Positions 44,816 to 56,131 of a stretch of 64,000 nt of DNA are shown one piece after another. The number at the start of each line of letters is the position of its first letter. Position 1 is the first letter of the stretch. The notes under the pieces were generated by a model. That model was not told the origin of the DNA. It worked only from the letters and a program-made list of their open reading frames with translations, and made no database searches. The translations under genes and the position numbers were made by a program. The stretch spans positions 1,984,001-2,048,000 of the forward strand of contig NZ_CP094972.1 in NCBI RefSeq assembly GCF_025985425.1, read 5' to 3'. The stretch comes from Entomomonas sp. E2T0. Lineage in GTDB: Bacteria; Pseudomonadota; Gammaproteobacteria; Pseudomonadales; Pseudomonadaceae.

Positions 44816-46144
44816 CTAATGAATACCCTTGAGTTTATTTAACAACTCATGGCTAGGGTAACCATCAGCAGGCAAGCCAATACTTTGTTGATAACTACGC
44901 AATGCTTGACGGGTATTAGCACCAATAATGCCATCCGCATGACCAGCACTATAGCCATGTTGATTAAGTAAACTTTGTAATTCTTTGCGTTCAGTTCTGG
45001 AGAGTGGTTTATCTTCAACAGGCCAACTACTTATAACTTTGCCTGCTTTACCTTTTAAATTATCCATTAATAAACTTACTGCTAAGGCATAAGAGGTAGA
45101 GTTATTATATTTCATAATAGCAAAGAAATTACGATACACAATAAAAGCAGGACCACGGGCTCCTGCAGGTAAAATAATCGCTGCTTGTAAACTGTGTTCT
45201 GTAGTAGCAATAGCCTGACCATTAACCAACGTTACCCCCATTGCTGACCAGTCGGCAACAGACTTTTTAGTGCTAATATCTGTAAGGTAATAGTTAAAGT
45301 TGGTTGGTAATTTAACCTCGTGTCCCCATGTTTCTTTGTATTGCCAACCTGATGTTTTTAAGTAGTTAGCGGTAGAGGCGAGGGCATCGGGTACAGAAGT
45401 CCAAATATTACGATGACCATCTTTATCGAAATCAACCGCTAAAGCTAAATAAGTAGTAGGAATAAATTGAGTTTGCCCCATTGCCCCTGCCCATGAGCCA
45501 ATCATATCCTTACTGTTTACATCACCATTTTGTAAGATTTGTAAAGCAGCAATTAACTGCTCCCTTGCAAAACTAATACGTCTACCTTCATAAGCTAATG
45601 TAGCCAGTGAGCGAATAACATTCTTATTACCCGTAAAGCCACCGTAACCACTTTCCATGCCCCAAATGGACACCATTACTTCTTGGTCAACACTATATGT
45701 TTGTTCAATAGCGTCTATTGTTTGTTTGTGTTCTTGAATTTTCTTTTCGCCATTAGTAATGCGAGTGGCAGATACGGCACTACTCAAATACTCCCAAACT
45801 GGGCGAGTAAATTCTGGCTGACTATAATCGGCTTTAACCACATCTGGGTCGGGTGTTACACCATTAAACGCTTGCTCAAAAACTTGCTCATTAATTCCTT
45901 TGGCTAAAGCAAAATCTTTAAAATCAGCTTTCCAAGCATTAAAACTTTGAGTAGGTGCTAAAAATCTAACTTCTGGTTCTTCTGTCGTTGTTTGTTTAAC
46001 AGTAGGTTGTGGGGTTACTTTAGCCTCAACAGTCTTTTCTTGTGCAACTGTAATAGCCGTTTGCTCTGTGTAAGCATCTGTAGCGGGTTGTGAGCAAGCA
46101 GTTAACAATAATGTTAATCCTGCACAAGTAACACGATAGAACAT
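44816..46144 (-). CDS. Lipoprotein lytic murein transglycosylase (MltB/Slt_2 type) with PG-binding domain
   Basis: 442 residues, lipobox LLLTACSQ. The SLT_2 domain (about 65-370) has IWGMESGYGGFTGN with the catalytic Glu, AGAMGQTQFIPTTYLALAVDFDKDGH and the C-terminal YNNSTSYALAVSLL. A PG_binding_1 domain (about 378-440; LQSLLNQHGYSAGHADGIIG) follows. It cleaves peptidoglycan to anhydromuropeptides at the outer-membrane face. Confidence 0.92.
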   Translation of the reverse strand: MFYRVTCAGLTLLLTACSQPATDAYTEQTAITVAQEKTVEAKVTPQPTVKQTTTEEPEVRFLAPTQSFNAWKADFKDFALAKGINEQVFEQAFNGVTPDPDVVKADYSQPEFTRPVWEYLSSAVSATRITNGEKKIQEHKQTIDAIEQTYSVDQEVMVSIWGMESGYGGFTGNKNVIRSLATLAYEGRRISFAREQLIAALQILQNGDVNSKDMIGSWAGAMGQTQFIPTTYLALAVDFDKDGHRNIWTSVPDALASTANYLKTSGWQYKETWGHEVKLPTNFNYYLTDISTKKSVADWSAMGVTLVNGQAIATTEHSLQAAIILPAGARGPAFIVYRNFFAIMKYNNSTSYALAVSLLMDNLKGKAGKVISSWPVEDKPLSRTERKELQSLLNQHGYSAGHADGIIGANTRQALRSYQQSIGLPADGYPSHELLNKLKGIH

Positions 46145-46339
46145 GGTAACCTCAATTAAAACGGCTATTAATAAAGAAAGATACTATTTTACCGATTTAA
46201 TAAGGAATAGTCTTTAGCTTAATGGATGATGGTTTTTATTTGTTTGTTGTGTTGCTAAATTGAAGATAAATAACAAAAAGTAATCAGAAGGGAGAAACAA
46301 TAAAGAAATTATAGAAGAGGGGATAAAAATAATAGTTTG

Positions 46340-46495
46340 TTAAGCAACAAAAGCCTCATCATAACGGTTGTTACGTGAGGCTTTACGGTTATAGCTGCCT
46401 TTACCTTTGGCTGGTTTTTCAGAAAAGCTACGAAATTGTGGTTGCATAACTAAACGTTTAGCCTTACTAGGCTCTCTACGCATTTTCTTGGTCAT
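46340..46495 (-). CDS. arfA: ArfA, alternative ribosome-rescue factor
   Basis: A 51-residue basic protein: start MTKKMRREPSKAKRL, then MQPQFRSFSEKPAKGKGSYNRK. The PQFR and KGKGSY(N)RK blocks are the ArfA signature. ArfA recruits RF2 to ribosomes stalled on non-stop mRNA when tmRNA is lacking. An AGAGGGA ribosome site precedes the ATG. A hairpin and T run lie inside the last codons, which fits the known way ArfA is kept off until trans-translation fails. Its Arg/Asn-rich tail after the KGKGSY block is short. Confidence 0.82.
   Translation of the reverse strand: MTKKMRREPSKAKRLVMQPQFRSFSEKPAKGKGSYNRKASRNNRYDEAFVA
46348..46384 (-). terminator. Intrinsic terminator inside the arfA coding region
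   Basis: AAAGCCTCA and TGAGGCTTT (plus-strand copies at 46350-46358 and 46376-46384) make a 9-bp stem with a 17-nt loop. Read on the minus strand it is followed by TTTTGTT before the stop codon, giving transcripts that end without one. Confidence 0.7.
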
Positions 46496-46593
46496 AAAAA
46501 TCCCTCTATAGGTGTGTTAATTTAAGGCATGTATAGTGGCAGATTTTACAAATAAAGCAATCGGCTTAAGCCAGTAATTAAGCAATGGTTAAG

Positions 46594-47490
46594 TTATTTT
46601 TTTAGCTTTTTATTATTAATATAATTATTTTCTAAATACTCAATCATTAAGTTCGCAATATCTTTTTGAGTTATTGCCTCAATACCCTCTAAGCCGGGTG
46701 AGGAGTTTACTTCCATTACCAGTGGCCCACGATTGGAGCGTAGAATATCAACGCCTGCTACATGTAAGCCTAGTACTTTGGCTGCTTTGACTGCTATTGC
46801 ACGTTCTTTGGCAGTGATTTTTATAGGTTCAGCTGTACCACCACAGTGTAGGTTAGAGCGAAAATCACCTGCTTGTGCTTGGCGTTTCATGGCAGCAACA
46901 ACTTTACCACCAATGACAAAACAGCGAATATCAGCACCTGCTGCCTCTTTAATATATTCTTGCACCATCATATGGTGTTTGAGTTTCATAAAGGATTGTA
47001 GTACAGATTCGGCTGCTTTTTTAGTTTCACAGAGTACTACACCTAGCCCTTGAGTGCCTTCTAACAGTTTAATCACTAAGGGTGCACCACCTACCATTTG
47101 AATAAGGTTGGCAATATCATCAGGGGAATGGGCAAAGCCAGTGATAGGTAGGTCGATGCCTTGTGTTGAAAGCAGCTGCAAACAACGTAATTTATCCCGT
47201 GAACGAGCTACAGCACCTGAGTTATTCAGTGTAAAAATACCCATCATTTCAAATTGCTGTAATAAGGCACAACCATAGAAGGTGATGGATGCACCAATTC
47301 TAGGGATTACTGCATCAATATCATTTAATGATTCACCTTGTGAGTGGATCTGTGGTTGTTGGCTAGTAATATTCATATAAGCCCGTAAAGGGTTTATGAC
47401 TATCATTTGATGGCCGCGATGAGTACCTGCCTCAAGTAATCTATTGGTCGAATAAAGTTCAGCGTTACGTGACAGAATAGCTATTTTCAT
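46594..47490 (-). CDS. rimK: RimK, ribosomal protein S6 glutamate ligase
   Basis: 298 residues, ATP-grasp fold: [77 protein letters not shown], and [13 protein letters not shown]. It adds glutamates to the C-terminus of S6 and affects translation. rimB is 16 bp upstream, as in Pseudomonas. Confidence 0.94.
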   Translation of the reverse strand: MKIAILSRNAELYSTNRLLEAGTHRGHQMIVINPLRAYMNITSQQPQIHSQGESLNDIDAVIPRIGASITFYGCALLQQFEMMGIFTLNNSGAVARSRDKLRCLQLLSTQGIDLPITGFAHSPDDIANLIQMVGGAPLVIKLLEGTQGLGVVLCETKKAAESVLQSFMKLKHHMMVQEYIKEAAGADIRCFVIGGKVVAAMKRQAQAGDFRSNLHCGGTAEPIKITAKERAIAVKAAKVLGLHVAGVDILRSNRGPLVMEVNSSPGLEGIEAITQKDIANLMIEYLENNYINNKKLKK

Positions 47491-47506
47491 AGAGTGGTTA
47501 ACTCAA

Positions 47507-47968
47507 CTATTTAGGTAAAAGACTAAACAGCGGTTTAGGTTGCACATAAGAAAGTGCTGGATTAACCAGTAACTGACCATCAATAAGCGCATTAGAACCC
47601 AAAAGTACACGGTATTGCATGGATTTACGGCAAGCTAATGTAAACTCAACTGGCCAAGTCCGATTACCTAGTGCTAATAGGGTGCGAATAACATAACGGC
47701 TTTGACTCTGCCCATTAGAGCTTTTAATAGTTTTAGTACTAACCAATAGTGCTTCACAGCGATGGCCCCGCTGTACTAAAGTACCTATATGGGCAGTGAA
47801 ACGAACCCATTTTTGACCATTACGCGTAAAAACTTTGCTATCGGTAGCATGGAGACTGGAGGTAGTTGCTCCAGTATCAATTTTTGAACGTAATCCAACA
47901 ACCCCTAGCTCAGGGAGGCTAATCCATTCATTTAGGCCAACGACAAAAGGGGCTTGTTGGGTCATCAT
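47507..47968 (-). CDS. rimB: RimB-like retropepsin protease
   Basis: 153 residues: DTGATTSSLHA with the aspartic protease DTGA motif, and SNALIDGQ near the C-terminus, the RimB/ATP-dependent zinc-protease family fold. In Pseudomonas RimB trims the poly-glutamate tail added by RimK; adjacency here supports that. rimA is not present next to them. Confidence 0.87.
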   Translation of the reverse strand: MMTQQAPFVVGLNEWISLPELGVVGLRSKIDTGATTSSLHATDSKVFTRNGQKWVRFTAHIGTLVQRGHRCEALLVSTKTIKSSNGQSQSRYVIRTLLALGNRTWPVEFTLACRKSMQYRVLLGSNALIDGQLLVNPALSYVQPKPLFSLLPK

Positions 47969-47982
47969 GGTTCTCAGATAAA

Positions 47983-48351
47983 TTAAGCGTTTTGTTGTTC
48001 AGCAGCAATTTCTGCTTTGATCTTTTCCATATCAAGACCACGTACTTGCTCGATTAAGTTTTCAAAGTCAGCCGCTGTTAAAGCACCTGCTTCAAAATAA
48101 ACAACTACTTGTTCACGAAATACAGCAATGGTTGGAATAGAGCGAACCCCAAAACTACCTGCTAGTTCTTCTTGCTCTTCGGTATTGATTTTACCGAAGA
48201 CAATATCAGTATGTTTTTCAGAAGAAGCTTCAAACGTAGGTGCAAAATTACGACATGGGCCACACCATGCTGCCCAGAAATCTAAAATAACAATATCGTT
48301 ATTTTCAATAGTTTGTTCAAAGTTTTCTGTGGTTATTTCAATAGTAGCCAT
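47983..48351 (-). CDS. Thioredoxin-family protein
   Basis: The ATG at 48351 gives MATIEITTENFEQTI; the frame is open upstream but that part is unlike thioredoxin. 122 residues with WCGPC in FWAAWCGPCRNF and cis-Pro in SIPTIAVF. The C-terminal KIKAEIAAEQQNA tail is longer than in TrxA. It reduces disulfides in the cytoplasm, or an alternative partner. Confidence 0.88.
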   Translation of the reverse strand: MATIEITTENFEQTIENNDIVILDFWAAWCGPCRNFAPTFEASSEKHTDIVFGKINTEEQEELAGSFGVRSIPTIAVFREQVVVYFEAGALTAADFENLIEQVRGLDMEKIKAEIAAEQQNA

Positions 48352-48546
48352 AAAATTTATCTCGTTAATTAAAGTTAAAAATAAATGCTTATTGCGGCTA
48401 TTGTACTGTGTTTGTGTAGCATAAATACAATAGTAATTATGTCCTAAGTTCATTAATTAAATTTATTGATACTATTAATTTTCACTGCTGCATATCTTTT
48501 AATGGAATGTTGTACAATAGTGCCAATTTTAAATAATGAATGCTGA

Positions 48547-49506
<960 letters not shown>

Positions 49507-49511
49507 CAGCA

Positions 49512-50213
49512 GTGACATTAGCCCTATTGGCAGATGAAAACTTAGATTTTCCACCTTTAGAAAATGCGTTAACAGAGCCTAATGGCCTGTTAGCGGTGGG
49601 TGGTGATTTATCTCCAGAACGTTTAGAAGCCGCTTACCGCCATGGCTGTTTTCCTTGGTTTAATATGGATGATCCTATTTTATGGTGGTCTCCTGATCCA
49701 AGGATGGTGTTATTTCCTGAAAAGTTACATGTTTCACGAAGCATGCTGAAACTATTGAAGAAATCACCCCTTGAAATTACCTTTGATAAGGCTTTTGCTG
49801 CGGTTATTAAAGCCTGTAGTGAGCCACGTAGCTATACCGATCAAACGTGGATCACAAAAGATATGCAACAGGCTTATATTACTATGCATAATAAGGGCTT
49901 GGCACATTCTGTAGAGGTTTGGTTAGAGGGGCAGCTAGTGGGTGGTTTGTATGGTTTATTATTAGGCCGCTTGTTTTTTGGTGAGTCAATGTTTAGTCGC
50001 GTGAGCAATGCTTCTAAACTTGGTTTTATTCATTTGGTCTATAAGTTAAGAGATGCTGGTGTAGTGTTAATTGATTGCCAGATGCATACTACACATTTGC
50101 ATAGTCTGGGGGCTGAGTTAATAGCGCGCCAAAAGTTTGCAAACTATTTACAAGAATATCAAAATCAATCAATGACTATTGATTGGCAGTGTAGTAGTGG
50201 GATTGTTGTATGA
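49512..50213 (+). CDS. aat: Aat, leucyl/phenylalanyl-tRNA--protein transferase
   Basis: I start at GTG 49512; the open frame continues into trxB. 233 residues: [63 protein letters not shown] and [14 protein letters not shown]. It puts Leu or Phe on proteins with basic N-termini for ClpAP. bpt overlaps its end by ATGA. Confidence 0.94.
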   Translation: MTLALLADENLDFPPLENALTEPNGLLAVGGDLSPERLEAAYRHGCFPWFNMDDPILWWSPDPRMVLFPEKLHVSRSMLKLLKKSPLEITFDKAFAAVIKACSEPRSYTDQTWITKDMQQAYITMHNKGLAHSVEVWLEGQLVGGLYGLLLGRLFFGESMFSRVSNASKLGFIHLVYKLRDAGVVLIDCQMHTTHLHSLGAELIARQKFANYLQEYQNQSMTIDWQCSSGIVV

Positions 50214-50923
50214 AAAATGATCTGGCTAATATTAATCTTTATTTAACAGATCCACATCCCTGTAGTTATTTAACAGATCAACAAGCTTCTACCATTTTTG
50301 TTGAGCCTAATGTCACGCTTACTAAAAATCAATACACAGAACTATCCAGTTTAGGGTTTCGGCGTAGTGGTAGCTATGTTTATCAACCCCATTGTGCAAA
50401 TTGTCATGCATGTATTCCAGTACGAGTAATCGTTAATCAATTTGAACCTAATCGCCAACAAAAACGTATTATCCGTTACAACCAAGATTTACAGATTAAG
50501 CAAGTAAAACCTCAATTAACTAAAGAATATTTCTGGTTATATGAGCGTTATATTGGTATGCGCCATACGGATGGAGATATGTATCCTGCTACTCGAGAGC
50601 AATACCAAAGTTTCCTAGTGGATGCGCCTGATTATTGCTCTTTTTATGAGTTTAAAAAGGATGGTCAGTTATTGGCAGTGGCGGTGGTTGATTTATTAGA
50701 AGACAGCTTATCGGCTGTTTATACATTCTTTGAACCTTTAGAGCATCGTCGTAGCTTGGGGCAATATGCTATTTTGTGGCAAATAGAAGAATGTAAACGT
50801 TTGGGATTATCTTATTTATCTTTAGGCTATTGGATTAAAAACTGTCGCAAAATGAGCTATAAATTACAATATAGACCTGTTGAATTATTTATTAATCAAC
50901 GCTGGATACAGTTAAATAGTTAA
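50210..50923 (+). CDS. bpt: Bpt, aspartate/glutamate leucyltransferase
   Basis: 237 residues: [22 protein letters not shown]-x2-C-x2-[31 protein letters not shown] and [16 protein letters not shown], the Bpt/ATE1 family. It adds Leu to N-terminal Asp or Glu, sending proteins to ClpS/ClpAP. It extends the N-end rule set with aat, as in Pseudomonas. Confidence 0.95.
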   Translation: MKNDLANINLYLTDPHPCSYLTDQQASTIFVEPNVTLTKNQYTELSSLGFRRSGSYVYQPHCANCHACIPVRVIVNQFEPNRQQKRIIRYNQDLQIKQVKPQLTKEYFWLYERYIGMRHTDGDMYPATREQYQSFLVDAPDYCSFYEFKKDGQLLAVAVVDLLEDSLSAVYTFFEPLEHRRSLGQYAILWQIEECKRLGLSYLSLGYWIKNCRKMSYKLQYRPVELFINQRWIQLNS

Positions 50924-51026
50924 CGCTGGTTATTGTTCAAAAGATCATTAGGAACATACTATTAAAAATATAGGAAACTCCTAAAAATCTCTTGTATTTA
51001 GCTTACAAAGCTTGTTGCTTTAATCA

Positions 51027-51878
51027 TTAAGCTACAACTGTATTAGTTATATGTTGTTCAAGAATTCCTAAAATAGCACTGTCAGTGTTCTCATCAAATT
51101 TACGGGCAAATAAGTTTTTGCTGTCAGTTAAGCTTTTAGCATCCTCAGTTATTAAATCTCTAGGGCGTAATTTAATGGTTCCCATTGGAATCCAATCAAT
51201 AAATCTTTTATCAGTATTTACTAAGTTATTTTTATAACTAGTATTCATGATAACGGTTTGAAAAAAACTTTCGTCTGCAATTAATGTATTTTTGTAAAAC
51301 GCTTTAAACCGTTTGACCTCTTTATTATGGGTTACAAACTCACAAAATTTTCGTGTTAGAATCATCCACTGATTACCAATATAAGGTGTTGCATCCTTAA
51401 GAAACTCACGCTTGGAAACTGTTGTATTGGTAGCGATAACATGATCATCAGTTTCAATAAAATAGTTTTCTATACGGTGTAAAGTATTTGGTCGTAATTT
51501 GGCTTGATCAGATACTTTTAAAAAATCAGTATCTTTATGTTCTTTTAAAAAATTAAAAATATATTCCTGTGATTTTAAAGGAAAATCTTGCCCACTAAGG
51601 TTGATAAAGAACTGCCATGTGTTACTCTTTTTCAAGAGTTCGGCAATGCCTCGTAGCTCAATATCTACTAAACTATATCCACCCCAGATGGCTTTTTCAC
51701 TTTTCAGTAAGGAGACATTAGGATAGTCATTTAAGAATTTAGAGAGTTCAGCTTTTATATTGCTGTCTGATTTTTCATCAATATGGATAATATAACAATT
51801 ATCTGGATGATAAATAGCCTTGAATAGTCTTTTAAATTGATTAGGATAGCGGTGCATCATGATAAGATAAGCAATCAT
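51027..51878 (-). CDS. Beta-1,6-N-acetylglucosaminyltransferase-like enzyme (GT14)
   Basis: The ATG at 51878 has GGAG six bases upstream (MIAYLIMMHRYP); the ATG four codons earlier would cover that site. 283 residues: HRYPNQFKRLF, YIIHIDEKSD, SEKAIWGGYSLVDIEL, FFINLSGQDFPLKS and NQWMILTRKFCEFV, the core-2/I-branching family seen in bacterial surface-glycan loci. It probably acts on LPS or a capsule; the acceptor is unknown. Confidence 0.78.
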   Translation of the reverse strand: MIAYLIMMHRYPNQFKRLFKAIYHPDNCYIIHIDEKSDSNIKAELSKFLNDYPNVSLLKSEKAIWGGYSLVDIELRGIAELLKKSNTWQFFINLSGQDFPLKSQEYIFNFLKEHKDTDFLKVSDQAKLRPNTLHRIENYFIETDDHVIATNTTVSKREFLKDATPYIGNQWMILTRKFCEFVTHNKEVKRFKAFYKNTLIADESFFQTVIMNTSYKNNLVNTDKRFIDWIPMGTIKLRPRDLITEDAKSLTDSKNLFARKFDENTDSAILGILEQHITNTVVA

Positions 51879-51977
51879 GAGTATCTCCATAGGGTTAGTG
51901 CTATTAACTTAATTAACAGCACTAATAAGTGGTTTTTTTAAAATAAAATGGTTTTTAATAGGGCTATTGTTAGCGAT

Positions 51978-52244
51978 TTAACTAGCGTGTTTATCCCAAA
52001 TAGCCTCACCAAGGCCATTAACAGTATGGACAGAATCGTAACCTGCTCTAGCATAGAGTTTAAGTATTATTTTGTGGGTTTTATGTTTGTGGATAGCAAG
52101 TGATTTTAATTTATTAAGTATTGGCTTAGCAGGTTCTAGCCAATGCTTGGTGATAGAGGTTACATAACTAATAAAGGATTGTTTATTGGTAAAACTGGCA
52201 ACTTCTTCTTCTAAATGTTTTATGGATCTTAATGAAAATTTCAT
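51978..52244 (-). CDS. Small hypothetical protein
   Basis: The ATG at 52244 (MKFSLRSIKHLEEEV) has GGAG eight bases upstream; 88 residues, no signal peptide or membrane segment. Basic, with AGYDSVHTVNGLGEAIWDK at the end. Not recognised. The open frame upstream to 52304 lacks a ribosome site. Confidence 0.5.
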   Translation of the reverse strand: MKFSLRSIKHLEEEVASFTNKQSFISYVTSITKHWLEPAKPILNKLKSLAIHKHKTHKIILKLYARAGYDSVHTVNGLGEAIWDKHAS

Positions 52245-52443
52245 AAGAATACTCCGAATGAGTTCTATTAATTGAATAGAACTATGCCTTGAATATACAC
52301 GCATAATTGAAACTGAGGTGGCTTAGAGTATTTCTTGATATGTCGTTACAGTGCGCTTAATAGATTTTTTAAGCGTTTAGTTATATATGCCATCCTTGGC
52401 AATTAATTACTAAGTAAAACTTGTTTAGTTTGTACTCGTAATA

Positions 52444-53001
52444 TTATTTCTTATGTTTGCCATGATCAGGTGCCATACTGATAAGTACATTGTCTTTATC
52501 AATAAAATGGTGTTTTAAAGCAACTAAGATATGGCCTGCTACCATTAGGCCACAGAACCAGCCTAGGTAAGTATGGATCTCTCTCATTAATCCAGTATAT
52601 TCAGGTTGTGGACCTGTTAATGGCGGTAGAGTGAATAATCCTGCAAATAATACCGGTTTATTAGCAAAAGAACTAAGTAACCAACCACTTAGTGGCATGC
52701 CTATTAATGCTAATAAATATAATGCAAGATGGCCTAATTTAGCCATTTGTTGCATATGCTTACTCATTGTATTAGGTAACGCGGGTGGGGTATGAGTAAG
52801 GCGCCAAATAATACGGATAACTATAAGTGCTAGTAAAGTACTGGCAACTGCTTTATGTAAGATGGTTAAGCCATGTTGTGGGTTGAAGGTATCACGGCCA
52901 TAGACGGCCATCATGCCAATAATCCAAACAAATATCCAGATAAAGGCCATTAACCAGTGTAGGATTTTAGCAGTTGCTGTATAGGAATGTGATTGAGTCA
53001 T
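52444..53001 (-). CDS. Cytochrome b561 family protein
   Basis: 185 residues with four transmembrane helices and haem-ligand histidines at KILHWLMAF, GLTILHKAVAS, MREIHTYLGW and VAGHILVALKHHF. It is the superoxide-oxidase/CybB group, passing electrons between quinone and haem in the inner membrane. AGAG lies before the ATG. Confidence 0.88.
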   Translation of the reverse strand: MTQSHSYTATAKILHWLMAFIWIFVWIIGMMAVYGRDTFNPQHGLTILHKAVASTLLALIVIRIIWRLTHTPPALPNTMSKHMQQMAKLGHLALYLLALIGMPLSGWLLSSFANKPVLFAGLFTLPPLTGPQPEYTGLMREIHTYLGWFCGLMVAGHILVALKHHFIDKDNVLISMAPDHGKHKK

Positions 53002-53288
53002 TTGTTCTCTTCAATAAAGGCTGTTGGTATTATTTTTAAATAACCTTAATAAGGTTAATAATAAAAAGTATAATCATTTAATTTTACCTAAATTAGCCGT
53101 GGGGAATCAACAATGGCATGGACTGTTCTATATTTAGTGATAATTAAGCAGTTATTTTTAACGTTTTGAAAGTGTTTTACTAAGCCAATAACTATTTTAT
53201 GCGGTTTTTATGCTTGGAGATTGTGTTAATTAATAGGTGGGTTATTGCTAAAACTACAGATAAAAATGGTTGGCTTTTGCTGTGCTGA

Positions 53289-53331
53289 TTTGATTTTGAC
53301 AGACTTGTTATAAAGGAATCTCAAAATCAAA
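53289..53331. repeat. Inverted repeat in a 405-bp gap
   Basis: TTTGATTTTGA (53289-53299) and TCAAAATCAAA (53321-53331) are perfect 11-bp arms around a 21-nt loop. Nothing else is recognised between 53002 and 53406. It may be a terminator for either side. Confidence 0.4.
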
Positions 53332-53406
53332 GCCATATGGGCTATCTACAGTAATTTACAGCCTGCATAAACAGTTTACTTATTGTAAAATTATATTTAA
53401 TAGTAG

Positions 53407-55311
53407 TTAAGGGGAAGCAAAAATATCCTTGAAAAGAGGTATTAATATTTTACTTCCTTTAAAATTAAGGTGATTATCATCGCTATAAAGTGGTATACCA
53501 TCTTCTGATGCTATACATTCTTTGCCATCAGGACATAGATAAGGTATTGGGTCTAGCAGTTGTGCGCCACAATTTTGTTCTGCATCAGTCATGATCGAGA
53601 GTATAAACTCTTGGCGTTTATAGTAGTCTTCAATAGCTAATGTTATATCTGTTGGCGTTTTTAGAAAATGTTTTTGCATTTGTAAGCTTTTAACAACATT
53701 ATATTGCATTTCTGGAATTGGTTTAACAATATAAACTGGACGTCTTTGTTTAATTTTACAAATAGTGTCTATGAATGTTGAACGATAGGTTTGCAAGTAT
53801 TTTTCACGGTTATCATTATTAATATTAGGTAAGAGTACAAAGTGACCACCTATGTCTGCAGGGTCTGGGTATAGGCTAGCACGATTAGCAATAATCACAG
53901 GTAAATCAGTGTAGCTTGTTTCTAAACGCTCAAAAATTCGGTGAGTAAACTTTTGGCAAATAGCTGTTTCGCTGGCGTTTTTAAATCTAAAATTAGTGTC
54001 TAATATTGGGCAGCCACCGCGCGCCCATATAATTGTTTTTTGAGGGTTGGCTAGATGTACCGCAGTAATGAGCGCACCTGCATGGCTATCGCCAATTAAT
54101 ATAGCCGTAGCTTGCCCTTTACCATACTCACAATCAGATATATTTTTATCAATAACAGTGCATTGTTTGTCTAATAATGAAGGTGTGGTTTGTTCTTGTT
54201 TCACTGTTAGTTCGTCATAGCGATATTTTTTTACTAAAGAGGCAATGGATGGGGATACAACACCTCCTAATAAAATGATTACAGCAAAGTATTTTATTAC
54301 AGCGACACGGCGACTGTTTTTTCTGCGTAGAAAGAATTGTTCAACAATAAAGTAAGATAAGCTAGCCATCACAAAAGAGGCAGTAATACCAAGAATGACA
54401 AATAAAGTTATATTAATAATGCCGCAATAATAAAGGAATACAGCAATAGGCCAATGCCATAGATAGAGTGAGTAAGAAATCTTGCCGATAAATTGAGCAA
54501 CATTATTATTGGTAATAAATAATTCACTATTACCATAGAGAACCATTATTGTTCCTACTACGGGAATTAAAGTTAAATAACTTGGCCAAGCAGTTCCCTC
54601 AGTAATAAAAAAGAAACCAAAAATAATTAATAATAAACCGATAATAGCTAAGCTAGAACGGGTTTTATTCGTTAAAGAGATTGGTAGTAGAAAAACTAAA
54701 CCACCTGCTAACATTTCCCAAGCGCGAGTAGGCAATAGAAAGAACGTAGAAGTTGGATCTTGATAAACAAGTATATTGGCAGCAACAAAAGATGCTAGGG
54801 TAGTAATTATTAGTATTATCTTGGTGATTGGCTCTTTCAGGTATTTACAAAGTAAAGCTACTATAATTGGGTAGATAATATAAAATTGCCATTCTACTGA
54901 TAATGACCAAGTGTGTAGTAGCCAATTTTCTTGGGGTGGGGTACTAAAATAGTTGGAATCGTTGCCATAAGATATATTGGATTTAAAGAATAAACTATTT
55001 TTTATATCTCTTAGAAGACCTCTATAGTCATCTGGATACAAATAGAAATTCCCTAATATCATCAATATGATACATAGTATGACTAATGCAGGAATAATAC
55101 GCTTAGCACGAGCAATATAAAAATCAATAATGGAAAAGTTATCTTTTCGAATACGGTCAAAAATAATCCCTGTCATTAAATAGCCAGAGATTACAAAAAA
55201 AACATCCACACCAGAGAATCCACCGCTAAAACCACTGATATGAAAGTGAAACAACAGAACAGCAAGTACTGCAAATGCGCGTAGTCCGTTTATGTCTTTT
55301 CTAAATGTCAT
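53407..55311 (-). CDS. Membrane acyltransferase with C-terminal SGNH domain (OafA-like)
   Basis: The ATG at 55311 gives MTFRKDINGLRAFAVLAVL, the standard acyltransferase-3 start; a TTG frame opens seven codons earlier. About 634 residues: ten or so membrane helices with GFSGVDVFFVISGYLM, TWSLSVEWQFY and SYSLYLWHWPIAV, then a soluble SGNH region with GDSHAGALITA near residue 407 and a terminal DDNHLNF block. These enzymes O-acetylate LPS or other surface sugars. The target is unknown. Confidence 0.88.
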   Translation of the reverse strand: MTFRKDINGLRAFAVLAVLLFHFHISGFSGGFSGVDVFFVISGYLMTGIIFDRIRKDNFSIIDFYIARAKRIIPALVILCIILMILGNFYLYPDDYRGLLRDIKNSLFFKSNISYGNDSNYFSTPPQENWLLHTWSLSVEWQFYIIYPIIVALLCKYLKEPITKIILIITTLASFVAANILVYQDPTSTFFLLPTRAWEMLAGGLVFLLPISLTNKTRSSLAIIGLLLIIFGFFFITEGTAWPSYLTLIPVVGTIMVLYGNSELFITNNNVAQFIGKISYSLYLWHWPIAVFLYYCGIINITLFVILGITASFVMASLSYFIVEQFFLRRKNSRRVAVIKYFAVIILLGGVVSPSIASLVKKYRYDELTVKQEQTTPSLLDKQCTVIDKNISDCEYGKGQATAILIGDSHAGALITAVHLANPQKTIIWARGGCPILDTNFRFKNASETAICQKFTHRIFERLETSYTDLPVIIANRASLYPDPADIGGHFVLLPNINNDNREKYLQTYRSTFIDTICKIKQRRPVYIVKPIPEMQYNVVKSLQMQKHFLKTPTDITLAIEDYYKRQEFILSIMTDAEQNCGAQLLDPIPYLCPDGKECIASEDGIPLYSDDNHLNFKGSKILIPLFKDIFASP

Positions 55312-55432
55312 AATTATAATTTTATCAGTCAACAGGTGAAATCAAGCGTTATACAGTAATAGATTTTCTAAGTATAACCAAAAAAATGTTAGTTTTTGTA
55401 ATGTTTTGTTAAGAAATGGATCAATTCACTTG

Positions 55433-55990
55433 TTACTGATAATTAATCTTATGAGTATAGATTAACGTTTGTTTACAGCTTCTACAAATATACCGAGCGC
55501 CTTGTTGAATAGCATTATGTCGCCTGATAGTTAAAGGATGTTGTTGGTTACAAGGGCATTGATAAATAAAATAGCGTTTTAGTTTTTTTGCTACTTCGTA
55601 ATGATGACAGCGTTCAGCAGGTAACTGATAAACCTTTTGCATAATAAGTTGCCATTCCTTGCCATGGGGTTTAATTTTTAAACCAAATATTTGATAGGCA
55701 ATAAGATGGGCTACTTCATGGGGAACAGTTTGTTTTAAAAAGTGTTGTTGATTATCAAGTAATAGTTGCTTATTAAAGCGTAATAGGTTTTTTTGTGGTG
55801 TAGCTGTACCAGCATTGTAACCCTTTAAATTTAATTGTACCTGAGGTCGTTCAAAGGAGCATTTAAAGAAGTATTCTGCTTTTTGATAACAGTATTCAAT
55901 AACAGCTTGTAATTGTGTAAATAATTGATCTGTATTGAGTAAGTTGGTAGATGGTTGGTGCATTGCTTTAACAGAGGTATAATAATTCAT
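55433..55990 (-). CDS. sprT: SprT-family zinc metalloprotease-like protein
   Basis: 185 residues: LNLKGYNAGTA, then HEVAHLIAY (residues 91-99, zinc ligands and Glu), KPHGKEWQLIM, and a C-terminal zinc ribbon (YQCPCNQ ... YICRSCKQTL). It is the SprT/Spartan-type fold; bacterial cellular function is not settled. Start could also be the internal ATG at 55963. Confidence 0.86.
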   Translation of the reverse strand: MNYYTSVKAMHQPSTNLLNTDQLFTQLQAVIEYCYQKAEYFFKCSFERPQVQLNLKGYNAGTATPQKNLLRFNKQLLLDNQQHFLKQTVPHEVAHLIAYQIFGLKIKPHGKEWQLIMQKVYQLPAERCHHYEVAKKLKRYFIYQCPCNQQHPLTIRRHNAIQQGARYICRSCKQTLIYTHKINYQ

Positions 55991-56131
55991 AGAATATTGA
56001 TAAATCCATTATAACAAGTAAATCACAGGATTTGCTATTTTGTTACATTAGTGGTGTTTTAGTTATAGGATTGTGTTAATAATTTGAGTATAATTAATCA
56101 CTTTAAGTCTAATTTATTTTTAGGAGTTTTT

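Noticed and set aside
53089-53190. Small ORF of 18 codons in the 53.0-53.4 kb gap (starting at ATGGCATGG)
   Set aside because: Too short, no ribosome site and no recognisable sequence.
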